Assembly: GCA_025054835.1 (NCBI GenBank)
Contig: JANWZQ010000063.1
Location: 1 to 48,155 of the forward strand
Direction of reading: 5' to 3'
DNA from: Chthonomonadaceae bacterium
Lineage (GTDB): Bacteria > Armatimonadota > Chthonomonadetes > Chthonomonadales > Chthonomonadaceae
Length of the DNA stretch: 48,155 nt
Under the pieces are notes generated by a model. It searched no databases. It worked only from the letters and a program-made list of their open reading frames with translations, and was not told the DNA's origin. Made by a program: the position numbers and the translations under genes. Shown piece by piece: positions 1 to 9,200 of this stretch (positions are counted from its first letter, which is position 1; every line of letters begins with the position of its first letter).

Positions 1-1
1 A

Positions 2-148
2 CTGCAGAACCGTACGCGCACCGAGGCAATGATCCAGCGTGGGCGCGATCATGTCTACCCGCGTCTCTCCGTCGAGCGTCTGGAGCAGGACATCCGCAAA
101 CTCTACTGTGACCTGGCAGAGCGCAAGGGCATTCTTCGCGCCGGTTAA
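2..148 (+). CDS. C-terminal end of a probable GT4-type glycosyltransferase (partial)
   Basis: Only the last 48 codons are inside the window, ending at TAA 146-148. The visible tail has the pattern QRGRDHVYPRLSVERLEQDI followed by KLYCDLAERKG. This resembles the closing helix of GT-B, family 4 glycosyltransferases, where a GR..V...S.ERL....LY motif packs back onto the N-terminal domain. The catalytic part is outside the window, so donor and acceptor sugars cannot be inferred. The gene converges with the next one with a single base between their stops. The assignment rests on the tail pattern alone and is tentative. Confidence 0.5.
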   Translation: MQNRTRTEAMIQRGRDHVYPRLSVERLEQDIRKLYCDLAERKGILRAG

Positions 149-149
149 T

Positions 150-677
150 TCACTTGCGAAACGTGCGCCACTGCCCGTCGCTGTCCTGTGTGGCCTCTGC
201 CTCCAGGCGGTACCGGTCCACGTTCCCGGGGGGATTGGGCACATAGAAGCGCACCTTCTGAAATCCATAGCGCCCGGCGACGGGCGCAATCGCCTCATGC
301 ATCAGCATCGGCACAAGGCGAAAATCGTCCCGGTTCAGGTAGATATCCAGCGTAGCAGGCTCCCGCTCTACCGGGCGAAATCCGGCGATCCACGGGCTCT
401 GACGCAACCAGGTGTAGAAGGGGGCGCGCCGCGCCTCTCGCTGCACGCGTGCACGCTCCTCCGGCGTGAGGGGAGGCGTGATGTCCGTTTCTGAGGCAGG
501 CGGGATAACGGGGGTTGCTGCAGGGGACGATACTCCGGCAGGCTCTGTTTCAGGCGCGGTCTCAATTCGTGGGGATTGTCGGGACAGCAGGCGAGGCGCT
601 ACCATCCAGAAGACGACCAGCGCGGTTCCTACCGCTACTGACAACACCAGCCAGAGATTACGCATGACCGGCTTCAT
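150..677 (-). CDS. Single-pass membrane-anchored protein of unknown function
   Basis: The 175-residue protein starts at ATG 677; a second in-frame ATG lies at 665. A hydrophobic segment at about residues 6-27 is a transmembrane anchor or uncleaved signal. A low-complexity Pro/Ala/Thr/Glu linker covers about residues 35-75, and a folded C-terminal part of about 100 residues follows (around WLRQSPWIAGF and DIYLNRDDFRLVPML). I do not recognise the family. The gene lies 20 bases downstream of moaE on the same strand and is probably the last cistron of the nfo-moaD-moaE transcript. There is no sign that it takes part in cofactor synthesis. It is predicted to be displayed outside the cytoplasmic membrane. 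Confidence 0.7.
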   Translation of the reverse strand: MKPVMRNLWLVLSVAVGTALVVFWMVAPRLLSRQSPRIETAPETEPAGVSSPAATPVIPPASETDITPPLTPEERARVQREARRAPFYTWLRQSPWIAGFRPVEREPATLDIYLNRDDFRLVPMLMHEAIAPVAGRYGFQKVRFYVPNPPGNVDRYRLEAEATQDSDGQWRTFRK

Positions 678-697
678 CGTACTGTTGCCAGCCCCCG

Positions 698-1126
698 TCA
701 GGAGGACCCTACGACACGGTCTCCCTCGATCCAGCAGGCCCCTTCCGCATACATCTCCCGCTTCCAGATAGGAACGTCCTGTTTGAGCGTATCGATGCAA
801 TAGCGGCAGGCCTCGAAGGCCTCCGCACGATGTGCCGCACCAACAGCGATCGCCACGCTCGCTTCCCCGACTTCCACACGCCCGATCCGATGCGCGATAG
901 CGACCCGACAGTTCCAGCGTGCCTCCGCGGTCTCTGCAACCCGCAGAAGCTCTCTCTCTGCCATCGGGATATATGCATCGTACTCCAGAAAACGCACGGA
1001 ACGTCCCCGGGAGTGGTTACGGGTTTGCCCGACGAACAGGCACACCGCGCCACACGCTGTGGTGGCGACATAGTGCTGCAATGGTTCTATCGCGATCGGC
1101 GTGGTCACGATCCGGACTTCTGCCAT
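698..1126 (-). CDS. moaE: Molybdopterin synthase catalytic subunit MoaE
   Basis: MoaE is the large subunit of molybdopterin synthase. It transfers two sulfurs from MoaD thiocarboxylate to precursor Z (cPMP) to make the dithiolene of molybdenum cofactor. The 142-residue length is normal for the family. Visible hallmarks are GAVCLFVGQTRNHSRG, the LEYDAY strand, RIGRVEVGE, and the catalytic lysine region DTLKQDVPIWKREMY with both conserved lysines. An ATG at 1144 is in frame, but the one at 1126 is preceded by AGGGAA at good spacing, so I chose 1126. The gene sits 28 bases behind the MoaD domain of the upstream fusion protein, so both synthase subunits come from one transcript. Confidence 0.95.
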   Translation of the reverse strand: MAEVRIVTTPIAIEPLQHYVATTACGAVCLFVGQTRNHSRGRSVRFLEYDAYIPMAERELLRVAETAEARWNCRVAIAHRIGRVEVGEASVAIAVGAAHRAEAFEACRYCIDTLKQDVPIWKREMYAEGACWIEGDRVVGSS

Positions 1127-1154
1127 TATCGTTCCCTGCGGCACATGCGCCGTG

Positions 1155-2279
1155 CTATCCCCCGCTTACGGGAGGCAACACAGCCAGCTCGCAATCTGAT
1201 ACCAGTGCGCTATCCGGTGTGACGTACTCCGTATCCATTGCAAAGCGGCAGTACTGCAACAGGTCGCTCAGCCGCACATCCTGCGCCGCCAGCTGCTCAG
1301 CCAGTTCCCGTACGGTTGCCCCGTACGGTACCATCAGAACGCATGGGGCTGGATAGTAGTCTCGATAGTGGCCGAAAAAGAGCACGGTCACCTGTACTTC
1401 CAGAGGTTGCCCGTCCGCAAGGCAGCGGAGACGTTGCAGATTGATAGCGTGCATTTTCCGTGCTTCCGGCGTCTCCAGCAGTACCGGGACGCTGGCCAGC
1501 CGCGCGTCCTGTAGCAACGGCACGAACCCCTGTGCCCCGATTTCTCCCGCTCCAATGTGTGCATGCCGGTCTACCCGGCTACCGAGGGGCTTCTTCGAGT
1601 CGTTGGCGTGAATGACTTTTAGATGTTCGATGCCGATGTGCGCGTCGAATGCTGCCATGGTAGCCGCGTAACTTGCTGCGTCACGGAGATCGTATCCAGC
1701 GGCAAAGATATGGCAGGTGTCCATGCAGGCTCCCAGACGTGGATGCTTCCCCAGAGCCTGCAACACCGCACCGATCTGCTCGAACCGCCATCCCAGCGTG
1801 CTTCCCTGCCCGGCCGTTGTCTCCAGTGCGATCCCGACCGGGTTGTGTTGCGCATCGGTCTCCTCCAGGATCCGTTGCAGGCTTTCTATCAGATGCGCCA
1901 TTGCATCGTCTTCACGTTGCCCGGCATGCGCGCCCGGATGTACCACTACCCACGGGATCTCCAGCTGCCGGGCACGTTCCAGCTCAGCGCGGAACGCATC
2001 GCGGGAGCGTTCCAGAACCTCATTGGCAGCAGCCAGATTGATCAGGTAGGAGGCATGCGCACAGACGAAGCGCACACCCGTCGCCTCCTGCGCTTCTCGA
2101 AACGCACGCACGGCATCCCCGGAGAGAGGTGCATTCTGCCACTGGCGCGGATTCGCGGTGAACAGCTGCACCGCCGTGCACCCGATGGCCTTCCCGGCAA
2201 TCAGGCTCGTATGCAACCCGCCGGACACGGGCATGTGCGCCCCCATCGGCCGTTGCAATGCGGTGTGCTCTGGCGTCAT
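1155..2279 (-). CDS. nfo: Endonuclease IV fused to molybdopterin synthase sulfur carrier MoaD
   Basis: Residues 1-290 are endonuclease IV, the zinc AP endonuclease of base-excision repair. All nine metal ligands of the family are visible: H75, H114, E153, D187, H190, H224, D237, H239 and E269, in CAHASYLIN, HPGAHAG, ALETTAGQG, MDTCHIF, VIHANDSK, VDRHAHIG and LLETPEA. Residues 297-374 form a complete ubiquitin-like MoaD domain (VTVLFFGHYRDYY, LPPVSGG) ending in the C-terminal Gly-Gly that is thiocarboxylated. No stop separates the two. An internal GTG at codon 297, with GGAAG five bases upstream, could yield free MoaD. The start ATG overlaps the upstream stop as ATGA. The fusion is visible in sequence; whether the long form is functional for both jobs is unknown. 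Confidence 0.93.
   Translation of the reverse strand: MTPEHTALQRPMGAHMPVSGGLHTSLIAGKAIGCTAVQLFTANPRQWQNAPLSGDAVRAFREAQEATGVRFVCAHASYLINLAAANEVLERSRDAFRAELERARQLEIPWVVVHPGAHAGQREDDAMAHLIESLQRILEETDAQHNPVGIALETTAGQGSTLGWRFEQIGAVLQALGKHPRLGACMDTCHIFAAGYDLRDAASYAATMAAFDAHIGIEHLKVIHANDSKKPLGSRVDRHAHIGAGEIGAQGFVPLLQDARLASVPVLLETPEARKMHAINLQRLRCLADGQPLEVQVTVLFFGHYRDYYPAPCVLMVPYGATVRELAEQLAAQDVRLSDLLQYCRFAMDTEYVTPDSALVSDCELAVLPPVSGG
1389..1401 (-). promoter_or_regulatory. Internal ribosome-binding site and GTG for a free MoaD
   Basis: On the minus strand, GGAAG (1401-1397) lies five bases before an in-frame GTG (1391-1389), which is codon 297 of the Nfo-MoaD fusion. Initiation here would give a 78-residue protein, about the length of free MoaD, ending in Gly-Gly. 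The site is visible; its use is inferred. Confidence 0.5.
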
Positions 2280-3562
2280 TTCGACCGTTCTTCCGCCCGC
2301 ACGGTCTGTGTCCCTGCCGACCCGCCCTTCGGTTTCTCCATCATCGCCAGCAGGTTCTGCACCATCTTTGGCCCGATGTGCTCGCCAACGGAGACGCTCG
2401 TCTCATACGCATAGAGCTCCAGACCGTAATCTTCTGGCGTCAGAATATAGCCGAGCTCATCGCAGGTCAGACCGAGCAGAAATCGTGGTTTTCCGGTCAT
2501 CTTGCGTTTCAGGTAGAGCCCGATGTTGGGCAGCACTTCTCCGGGCAGGGTCAGCATTTCCGCCGGACCAATGGTGATCCGATTCACTTCGGTCTCGATC
2601 TGACCGTTTTTCAGGACGTCGGAAGGGAAGATCCCCATGGCCATCAGGGCCCGGAACCGTGGATTCTCCAGAGGAACCCGGAAGACACGCCGTTGCGTGC
2701 GGATGGGCGCGTTGCGCACTGTCTCGGCCGTCTCCAGGATCTGCAGCACGCGCTCCCCCATGCTTCTGCCAATCTCTTCCGCTGCCTTCCAGTTCTCGCC
2801 CCGGGGCGCCGCGTCCTCATCAAAGTCTGCAGTCACCATGCCGCCGAGCGCACCATTCAGGTAGAGGCACACGCCCCCGATCTTCCCTTCCACCGTTTCA
2901 TAAAGCCAGTTGGGGAAGTCAGCCGTGATCTGCCGGTTGTTGAGCACTTCCGGGTGACATGCGTAGTTGACCACCGTGGCGATGGTCCGGTTGCCCTGCA
3001 CGGAGAGTACCTGCAGGACCCCCAGTTCCCTGTCCAGTATCTGGGGGACACGGGCGTTACGCGAGATCCGCGGCACCTCTGTGGTGCTCGCCAGTTTCAG
3101 TACGGCCGGCTCCAACCGTGCCGCCGTTTCTTCGACCAGCTGTACCACCTGATTGCGAAATGTGGCCATCCATTCTGGATCCACTCCGCTGGTACGCAGG
3201 TCGGGCCCCCACTGCCCCAGCGTGTCCGGACCGGAATGCACATGGGTTGCCGCGATATAGAGCCTTTCTGGCAGGACCGACTTCACCTGTGCGCGGATCT
3301 TCTCTGCCTGATAACGAGGAACGCCCAGTAAATCACAGGCGACAAAAGCGATCCGCGTTCCCTGCCACTCCAGCACCAGGCATTTGGCCCAGAGCCGATC
3401 ATGCACACCGATGCTCCTGCGGTTGGCTGCATATCCGGCCAGATACGCCGGTCGCGTCGGTGTGATATCCACTTTACCGGCTGCAGCACGCAGTTCCGCT
3501 ACAGCGCACACGCCCGGTACCAGAAAGCTGGCTATTGCGAGAAGGAACCACAGCACCCTCAT
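2276..3562 (-). CDS. Secreted neutral ceramidase-like protein
   Basis: The 428-residue protein starts at ATG 3562, preceded by GAGGGGAG, with a signal peptide over about the first 20 residues. The mature N-terminus carries AGKVDITPTRPAYLAGY, then DLLGVPRYQAEKI, ATHVHSGPDTLG and VVNYACHPEVL. These are signatures of the neutral/alkaline non-lysosomal ceramidase N-terminal family, whose histidines bind the catalytic zinc. The substrate of bacterial relatives is often unknown, so ceramide hydrolysis is not assured; many homologues in environmental bacteria are annotated only as ceramidase-like. The stop overlaps the nfo-moaD start by four bases, so the two are translationally coupled even though the functions look unrelated. 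Confidence 0.82.
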   Translation of the reverse strand: MRVLWFLLAIASFLVPGVCAVAELRAAAGKVDITPTRPAYLAGYAANRRSIGVHDRLWAKCLVLEWQGTRIAFVACDLLGVPRYQAEKIRAQVKSVLPERLYIAATHVHSGPDTLGQWGPDLRTSGVDPEWMATFRNQVVQLVEETAARLEPAVLKLASTTEVPRISRNARVPQILDRELGVLQVLSVQGNRTIATVVNYACHPEVLNNRQITADFPNWLYETVEGKIGGVCLYLNGALGGMVTADFDEDAAPRGENWKAAEEIGRSMGERVLQILETAETVRNAPIRTQRRVFRVPLENPRFRALMAMGIFPSDVLKNGQIETEVNRITIGPAEMLTLPGEVLPNIGLYLKRKMTGKPRFLLGLTCDELGYILTPEDYGLELYAYETSVSVGEHIGPKMVQNLLAMMEKPKGGSAGTQTVRAEERSK

Positions 3563-3626
3563 AGCACTCCCCTCATGTAGTGTTTCTGTTCTGCCGAATT
3601 CGACCTGCTCGCAATGAATTCCTTGC

Positions 3627-3648
3627 CCCGCGCAGGAAGGTGCGCGGG
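3627..3648. repeat. Perfect 8-bp inverted repeat between divergent genes
   Basis: CCCGCGCA (3627-3634) and TGCGCGGG (3641-3648) flank a six-base centre in the 137-bp gap between the ceramidase-like and oxidoreductase genes. It could be an operator or a hairpin in the leader of the oxidoreductase mRNA. No T-run follows, so a terminator is unlikely. Confidence 0.45.
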
Positions 3649-3699
3649 CGCTGCCGAAACCTGCACCGGATCCCCACCCTGTTGCGAAAGGAACAGAAC

Positions 3700-4722
3700 A
3701 TGATGTACCGTCTCGGCGTTGCATGCATGTCCCACGATCATGTATGGGGCGAACTACAGCACTGGCAGCAACTGGGCAATGTGCAGATTGTTGCCGGAGG
3801 AGACGATGACCCGGAGCTGCTGGAGCGGCTGCGTCGGGAGTTCGGGGTGACCCGCCTCTACCCCTCGTATCAGGAGATGATCGCGCAGGAAGAGCTCGAT
3901 ATCATTCAGGCTGCCGGTGGCAATAACGAAGGTGCCGACATTGTAGAGGCAGCTGCGGCACGCGGGTTACATGTGGTGAGCGAAAAGCCCATGGCCTCCA
4001 CACTGGCCATCGCGGAGCGCATGAAGCGTGCAGCAGAACAGGCGGGGACCTACCTGATGATCAACTGGCCCACCGCATGGTCACCACACTGGCAGGAACT
4101 GGAACGCCGCGTGCTTGCAGGCGATATCGGTGAGATCCGTTACGTGCGATACCGGAGTGCGCACAATGGTCCCATTGCGATCGGGTGCAGCCCGCAATTC
4201 GTACGGGACCTGACCACCCCGGAGATTAACGGGGCAGGTGCACTCATGGACTATTGCTGCTATGGCGCTGATCTGGCTGCTCGACTGCTTGGCCTGCCCG
4301 GGTCGGTAACGGGCATGCGCGGGTACTTCGGTACGGAGCCAGCCTACGCTGCATCCGATGACAATGCGATCATCGTGGCACAATATCCGCACGCCTTCGC
4401 CGTCTGCGAAGCGTCATGGACGCAGGTCGTCGGTTATGCAGAGACCAACCCGCTGGTCTACGGAAGTGAAGGCTCGATTGGCATCTGGAACAACCAGATC
4501 CTGTTGCAGAAGCCCGGCAGGCAACCCGAAATCCTCACGCCCCCACCCACGGCGTCTCCGCGCCGCAGCGCGCCGGAGTACCTGCTGTACTGCATTGAAA
4601 ATCAGGTGCCTGTCGAAGGGTTCTGTTCCCCGCAGGTGAGTCGGGATGCACAGGAGATCCTGGAAGCGGGCCTGCGATCCGCAGACACCGGGCGTACCAT
4701 GACGCTGCCACTGAACCGGTAG
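3700..4722 (+). CDS. Gfo/Idh/MocA family NAD(P)-dependent oxidoreductase
   Basis: The 340-residue protein starts at ATG 3700, after AAGGAA at good spacing; a second ATG follows at once. The family oxidises or reduces sugars, inositols and related polyols with NAD(P). The N-terminal Rossmann region covers about residues 1-120. The conserved SEKPMA motif holds the lysine that acts in hydride transfer, and the C-terminal alpha/beta domain includes GAGALMDYCCYGADL. The usual GxGxxG loop is poorly conserved here (the N-terminus reads YRLGVACMSHDHVWG). Such degenerate members occur in the family, but it makes cofactor binding less certain. The gene is transcribed away from the ceramidase-like gene. 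The substrate cannot be told from sequence. Confidence 0.88.
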   Translation: MMYRLGVACMSHDHVWGELQHWQQLGNVQIVAGGDDDPELLERLRREFGVTRLYPSYQEMIAQEELDIIQAAGGNNEGADIVEAAAARGLHVVSEKPMASTLAIAERMKRAAEQAGTYLMINWPTAWSPHWQELERRVLAGDIGEIRYVRYRSAHNGPIAIGCSPQFVRDLTTPEINGAGALMDYCCYGADLAARLLGLPGSVTGMRGYFGTEPAYAASDDNAIIVAQYPHAFAVCEASWTQVVGYAETNPLVYGSEGSIGIWNNQILLQKPGRQPEILTPPPTASPRRSAPEYLLYCIENQVPVEGFCSPQVSRDAQEILEAGLRSADTGRTMTLPLNR

Positions 4723-4747
4723 CATGGTCCGGGAACCGCATGCACGC

Positions 4748-4775
4748 GTCACACCGGTATCATGTATGTTATAAT
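4748..4775 (+). promoter_or_regulatory. Extended -10 sigma-70 promoter for the parvulin gene
   Basis: TATAAT (4770-4775) is preceded by TG at 4767-4768, giving an extended -10 element. GTCACA (4748-4753), 16 bases upstream, is a partial -35 match. Transcription should start near 4782, leaving a leader of about 140 bases before the ATG at 4923. Confidence 0.65.
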
Positions 4776-4811
4776 GGTATGCGTTGTGGAAAACTCTGGC
4801 ACGTCATGCCC

Positions 4812-4831
4812 GGCGCAGAATGCCCTGCGCC
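4812..4831 (+). other. Hairpin in the leader of the parvulin mRNA
   Basis: GGCGCAG (4812-4818) pairs perfectly with CTGCGCC (4825-4831) around a six-base loop. There is no T-run, so it is more likely a structural or stabilising element than a terminator. Confidence 0.4.
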
Positions 4832-4922
4832 AATCCCTGTTCCCCATGCATAGAAACGCGCAGATGCACTGACGTGACCGGAACCGGTATCGACGAACGG
4901 GCTTTCAGAGGACGATCCAACC

Positions 4923-6140
4923 ATGAACAAGCTTTTTCTGGCTGCTTTCCTGAGCGCCACACTTGGCGTTTCTGGAGCGATACGTGCGCAAACGCAGGCG
5001 CCAAAAACCAGCCCGATGGCCACCCGGCCGAAGAGTGGAGCGCGACCGGCAACCAGTCTGGCCTCCCGGGTCGTTGGCTCTGTCAACGGCAAGCCGATCA
5101 CATGGGAGCAGGTCATTGCCCAGATGCGTTCCGACAACCCGGAGGCCTTCGGACAGGTGCTCGGTATGGCGATTGGCTCCCGGATTGGCAACACGCTGTT
5201 CGGTGCGCAACCAGCCGCACAAATGACCCTGACCCGGGAAGAGGTGTTGAAAGCGCTCCAGACCAATCCACCCCCCCAGGTCGCGAACGTTGTACAGGTC
5301 ATGCTACGCAACGAGGCGTTGCGACAGGAGGCCGTGAAGCAAGGGGTCAACCCGACCGATGCGGATCTGGATCGCTACCTGAACCGCATGCTGGATGAGG
5401 CGCGCGAGCAGGGTCAGCTTCCCAAGGACGTGACCAATGATCAGGTGCTGGCGCAACGCAATCTCACCCGCGCCAAGGTCCTCCCCCAACTCCGATGGCA
5501 GCGTCAGGCGCTGAACCTGATCGTCAAGGACATGGAGAAGAATCTGGGCCGCCCCTACGGTCCGGAGGATTTCCTGCGCGTCCGGCATATTCTGGTCATG
5601 GTCAAGAACGCGCCCCCCGATGCCAGAGAGGAAGACAGGCAGAAACTGGAGGCGGAAGCGCTGGAAAAGATCAAAGGCATCCGGGAAGAGATTGTCAGTG
5701 GCAAGAAGACGTTCGAGCAGGCTGCCAGCGAATACGGCGAGGACGGCACGAAGACCCGGCAGGGCGACCTGGGCGTTTCCGTGCGCGGACAGATGGTCCC
5801 CGAGTTCGAACAGGTAGCCTACAGCCTGCAACCCGGCCAGATCAGCGAGCCCGTGAAAACCCAGTTTGGCTACCACCTGATCCGGGTCGATAAGAAGGGC
5901 AGCGATCTTACCCCGGATCAACGCCAGTCTGCACTGGACCGCATGGCGCAGCAACGGTTCAGCACTTTCCTCTCGGAATTGATGAACGTGAAGTATAAGG
6001 TGATCAACAACCTGCCTCAGCCAGCCATGCCCCCGGGTGCGATGGGCCGTGCGCCTGGCGCGCCACGTCCGGCGCCACGCCCGGTCAATACGCCGCCCCG
6101 CCCGGCTCCCCCTGCGCCGGGCAATAATCCCGGGCCGTAG
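4923..6140 (+). CDS. Secreted peptidyl-prolyl isomerase, parvulin/PrsA-SurA type
   Basis: The 405-residue protein begins with a signal peptide ending near residue 22 (the sequence then runs AQTQAPKTS). It has a helical SurA/PrsA-like chaperone region and a parvulin domain at about residues 215-325. Key parvulin features are RVRHILVMVK, the glycine-rich GDLGV segment, EFEQVAYSLQPGQIS and TQFGYHLIRV. The last 45 residues are a Pro/Gly/Ala tail that may sit in the cell wall or envelope. It should act outside the cytoplasmic membrane, helping exported proteins fold. No lipobox is present, unlike Firmicute PrsA. AGAGGA precedes the ATG and an extended -10 promoter lies about 150 bases upstream. 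Confidence 0.92.
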   Translation: MNKLFLAAFLSATLGVSGAIRAQTQAPKTSPMATRPKSGARPATSLASRVVGSVNGKPITWEQVIAQMRSDNPEAFGQVLGMAIGSRIGNTLFGAQPAAQMTLTREEVLKALQTNPPPQVANVVQVMLRNEALRQEAVKQGVNPTDADLDRYLNRMLDEAREQGQLPKDVTNDQVLAQRNLTRAKVLPQLRWQRQALNLIVKDMEKNLGRPYGPEDFLRVRHILVMVKNAPPDAREEDRQKLEAEALEKIKGIREEIVSGKKTFEQAASEYGEDGTKTRQGDLGVSVRGQMVPEFEQVAYSLQPGQISEPVKTQFGYHLIRVDKKGSDLTPDQRQSALDRMAQQRFSTFLSELMNVKYKVINNLPQPAMPPGAMGRAPGAPRPAPRPVNTPPRPAPPAPGNNPGP

Positions 6141-6178
6141 GCCATATCCTGCGCATACCGTTACCCGGGTACCACCGG

Positions 6179-6209
6179 GCCCTTCTTCCCTGAAAGAGTG
6201 AAGAAGGGC
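6179..6209 (+). terminator. Stem-loop after the parvulin gene
   Basis: GCCCTTCTTC (6179-6188) and GAAGAAGGGC (6200-6209) form a perfect 10-bp stem with an 11-base loop, 38 bases after the stop. The sequence after it (TCTACCCC) is not T-rich, so termination may be factor-assisted. The hairpin also argues against an ATG at 6198 as the start of the next gene. Confidence 0.6.
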
Positions 6210-6278
6210 TCTACCCCTGTTCGGGGGCACAGGGATGCTGATCCCGGAGTGTCACCTCGGGAGAGATCATCGAGCGCT

Positions 6279-9200
6279 ATGTTGCGTCTGTCTGGAAAGA
6301 CCGTCCTGTTGATGGGTGTGCTAACAACCCTGTACTCGAAAACGGGTGCACTCCCCCCCCCTTACCCGATCCAGTTTCAAGCAGGCGCCGGGGGCGAGAA
6401 ACCCTTTCTTGTTCGGGAAAGCGGAGCAGGGGTCACAGAAGGTTTGCGTCAGGCAGGCCCAGGCCAGTTCTGGGTGTACGCGTTCCCCGCCGCGCCCGGT
6501 GCACAATGCCGTCTGACACTCCAGCTGGCAGCCGACTCTGCTGCGCCTGCAGTCCTCGTGAAGGGGCTCAACAATACCCCCATCCCGGCCCGTACACTCC
6601 GGGAAAATCCGGAGAGCTGCTCCGTTCTGTGGAACACTCCGCTCCCATGGCCTCATGGCGGGCGTATCACCGTGCAGATCGGAGCAAAGGTCGGGCGCGT
6701 AAAAGTGCGTGCCGCGCAGTATACGCAAATGGAGCCCGACCGTAATAATGACGGCCTTCCCGACTCCATCACGGCCTTTCTCACACAGGGATTGCCATCA
6801 GCGACAAAAGTCTCGGTGCCCTCTGCTCCGCTAATCCCGCTCACAAGCACACAGACTCCTCTGCCAATTACCCCTGCGCTGGACCTGCAGACGGATGCCG
6901 TATTTGTGTACAACACAGACGCCAGTGTCATCCGCAGCTGGAAAGAGCGAGGCTATACGGTCTGGACCATGGGCGGGGCGCGTGAGGGCAAAGAGTATGC
7001 CACTCGTAATCCCGGAGAGGTGCAGACCACTGCAGATGGTACACAGCTCCACATCGGAGGATCCAGTTTCTACCTCTCCCCAACGGCCAATCGCATCCAG
7101 ATCGAACGAGAGTTCTATCGCAGAGCGCTCGACAACGGAAGCAACGGGATCTGTCCGGAAGAACCCGAGTATTTTCTCAAAGCCGGCTATGAAGATGCGT
7201 TCCGTCAGGCATGGCAACGCGTCTACAATGTCCCATGGCAACCCCCGCATAGCAGTGTCGACGCCCAGTGGAAAACTGGCCGTCTGATGGCCACTCTGCA
7301 GACAGAACACATTGCTGCACTGCTCGCCGATGCACAGCAACGTTATCCCAATGCGCGACGCATGGTGGCGCTGCATAGCCCGCTCTCCTATGCGCACTGG
7401 GGTATTGTCTGCCCGCATTACCGTATCACCGGACTGCCAGCCGTGCAGGAGGTGATCGGTCAGGTCTGGACCGGCACTGCGCGCACCCCGGCGCGCTATG
7501 CGGGCCTGAATGCGGACCGCACGTTCGCTGTAGCCTACCTGGAGTACTCCTCCCTCTACCAGCTCCTGCGGGGCACTGGCAAAAGGCTCTGGTTCCTGAT
7601 GGATCCGGTGGAGGACGACCCGAACCGCAGTATGGCGGACTACCGGGACCACTACGAGCGCACTCTGATCGCTGCCCTGATGTTTCCCGAGGTAACCGCG
7701 TTCGAGGTCATGCCCTGGCCAGAGCGCGTCTATGGACGCATCCCGCCAGACTATGCGACGGCAGTGAATTCCGTAATCGCGGCCCTGCAGGACATGCACG
7801 CGCAGACCACCCCCGTGTCCGGCTCCCTCCCGGGCGATATCGGCGTGCTGATCTCCGACTCCATGCAGTGGCAACGCGAACCCCCGTTCGCCAGCGATTT
7901 CGACGGAGTGTTCGGCCTGACACTCCCCTTGCTCCATCGCGGAGTGCCTGTGCAACTGGTCTCGCTGGATCGCGCCGGCGATCCGGGATATCTCCGGCCT
8001 TTCAAGACACTGCTGCTCTCCTACGACTTCCAGAAACCACCGGACGCACGCACACAGTCCGTCCTGGCCAACTGGGTACGGGATGGGGGTAGCCTGATCT
8101 TCTTCGGTGGTGCCGATCCTTATAACGCGGTCAGCGATGCGTGGTGGCGACTGGCTGGGAGGACAGATCCGCAGTCGGACCTCTGGGAGAAGCTGGGGAT
8201 CAAAGCAGGACCAGCAACCACGCGCATGCCTCCGCAGGAGGATGGGAGCCGCTACACGGTCCTGCTGCAGGGCGACGGTAAAGAGCGCAATCTGGCCAAT
8301 CGACGCGCTTACACACTGGATCTGACTTCCTACGTGACCCGAACGGGCAGTGTGGCTGTACGCTTTGAAGATGTATCTCCGGAGGATGGCTGGGGGCCCT
8401 ACGTGGCCAGTGTGGAGCTTCGGGTCGGAGATCGCATCGCTACCGCGTTTCAGGCGGGCTCGGAGTTGGAGAACCGGTTTCTCGTCTATGACAAAGGCAG
8501 CCAGTTCAACGGGATTGCCCGCTTTGCAGATCAGAACGCCTCATGGACCTACCAGTTTGATAACCTGCCCCGCGACCAGAAAGTCACCCTGACAGTGGAC
8601 ATGGGCAATGGCTTCCGGGTGTCTGTGGCGTCCACGCAACCGGAAGCGGGCATGACGTTGTTGAGCGCCTCGGACAACGAGTTGACCCGCACCCTGCCGC
8701 GCCTGCGTGTGGGCAACTACCCGGTCACGATCTACTCGTTCACAGGCCAGCAACCCGGGGAGACTCCGACTCCACTCTACAACCTCCGGGCCGGGGGCGC
8801 CGCCATCTGGGCACAGACGGTCGGTAAAGGTCTGGTACTCTACGTCGGTGTGGCTCCGGGCTTCTTCTCCGCCAGCGAGCGCAGTGCCGGTTTCCTGCGC
8901 GCCCTCACGCAGTACGCGCATCAACGTGCCGGAGGAACCTACACGGAGCCGGGCTCTCTGAAGGTGCGTCGAGGGCGTTACACCATTGTTCGCACGCTGC
9001 ATGTTGCCGAAACCATCGAAGGTCGTACCATTGACGTGCTTACTCCGAACCTGTCGGTGGAGAAGGACCGTACCATCCCGCCGCGTTCGCACGCCCTTCT
9101 GGTCGACATGCCCTCCGGCCCCATGCCCCGCATTGGCTTTGTGTCCGGGCGCTTACGCGCTCGCGTGGAAACGCCGACCACTACCAGTCTTTTCGTCTGC

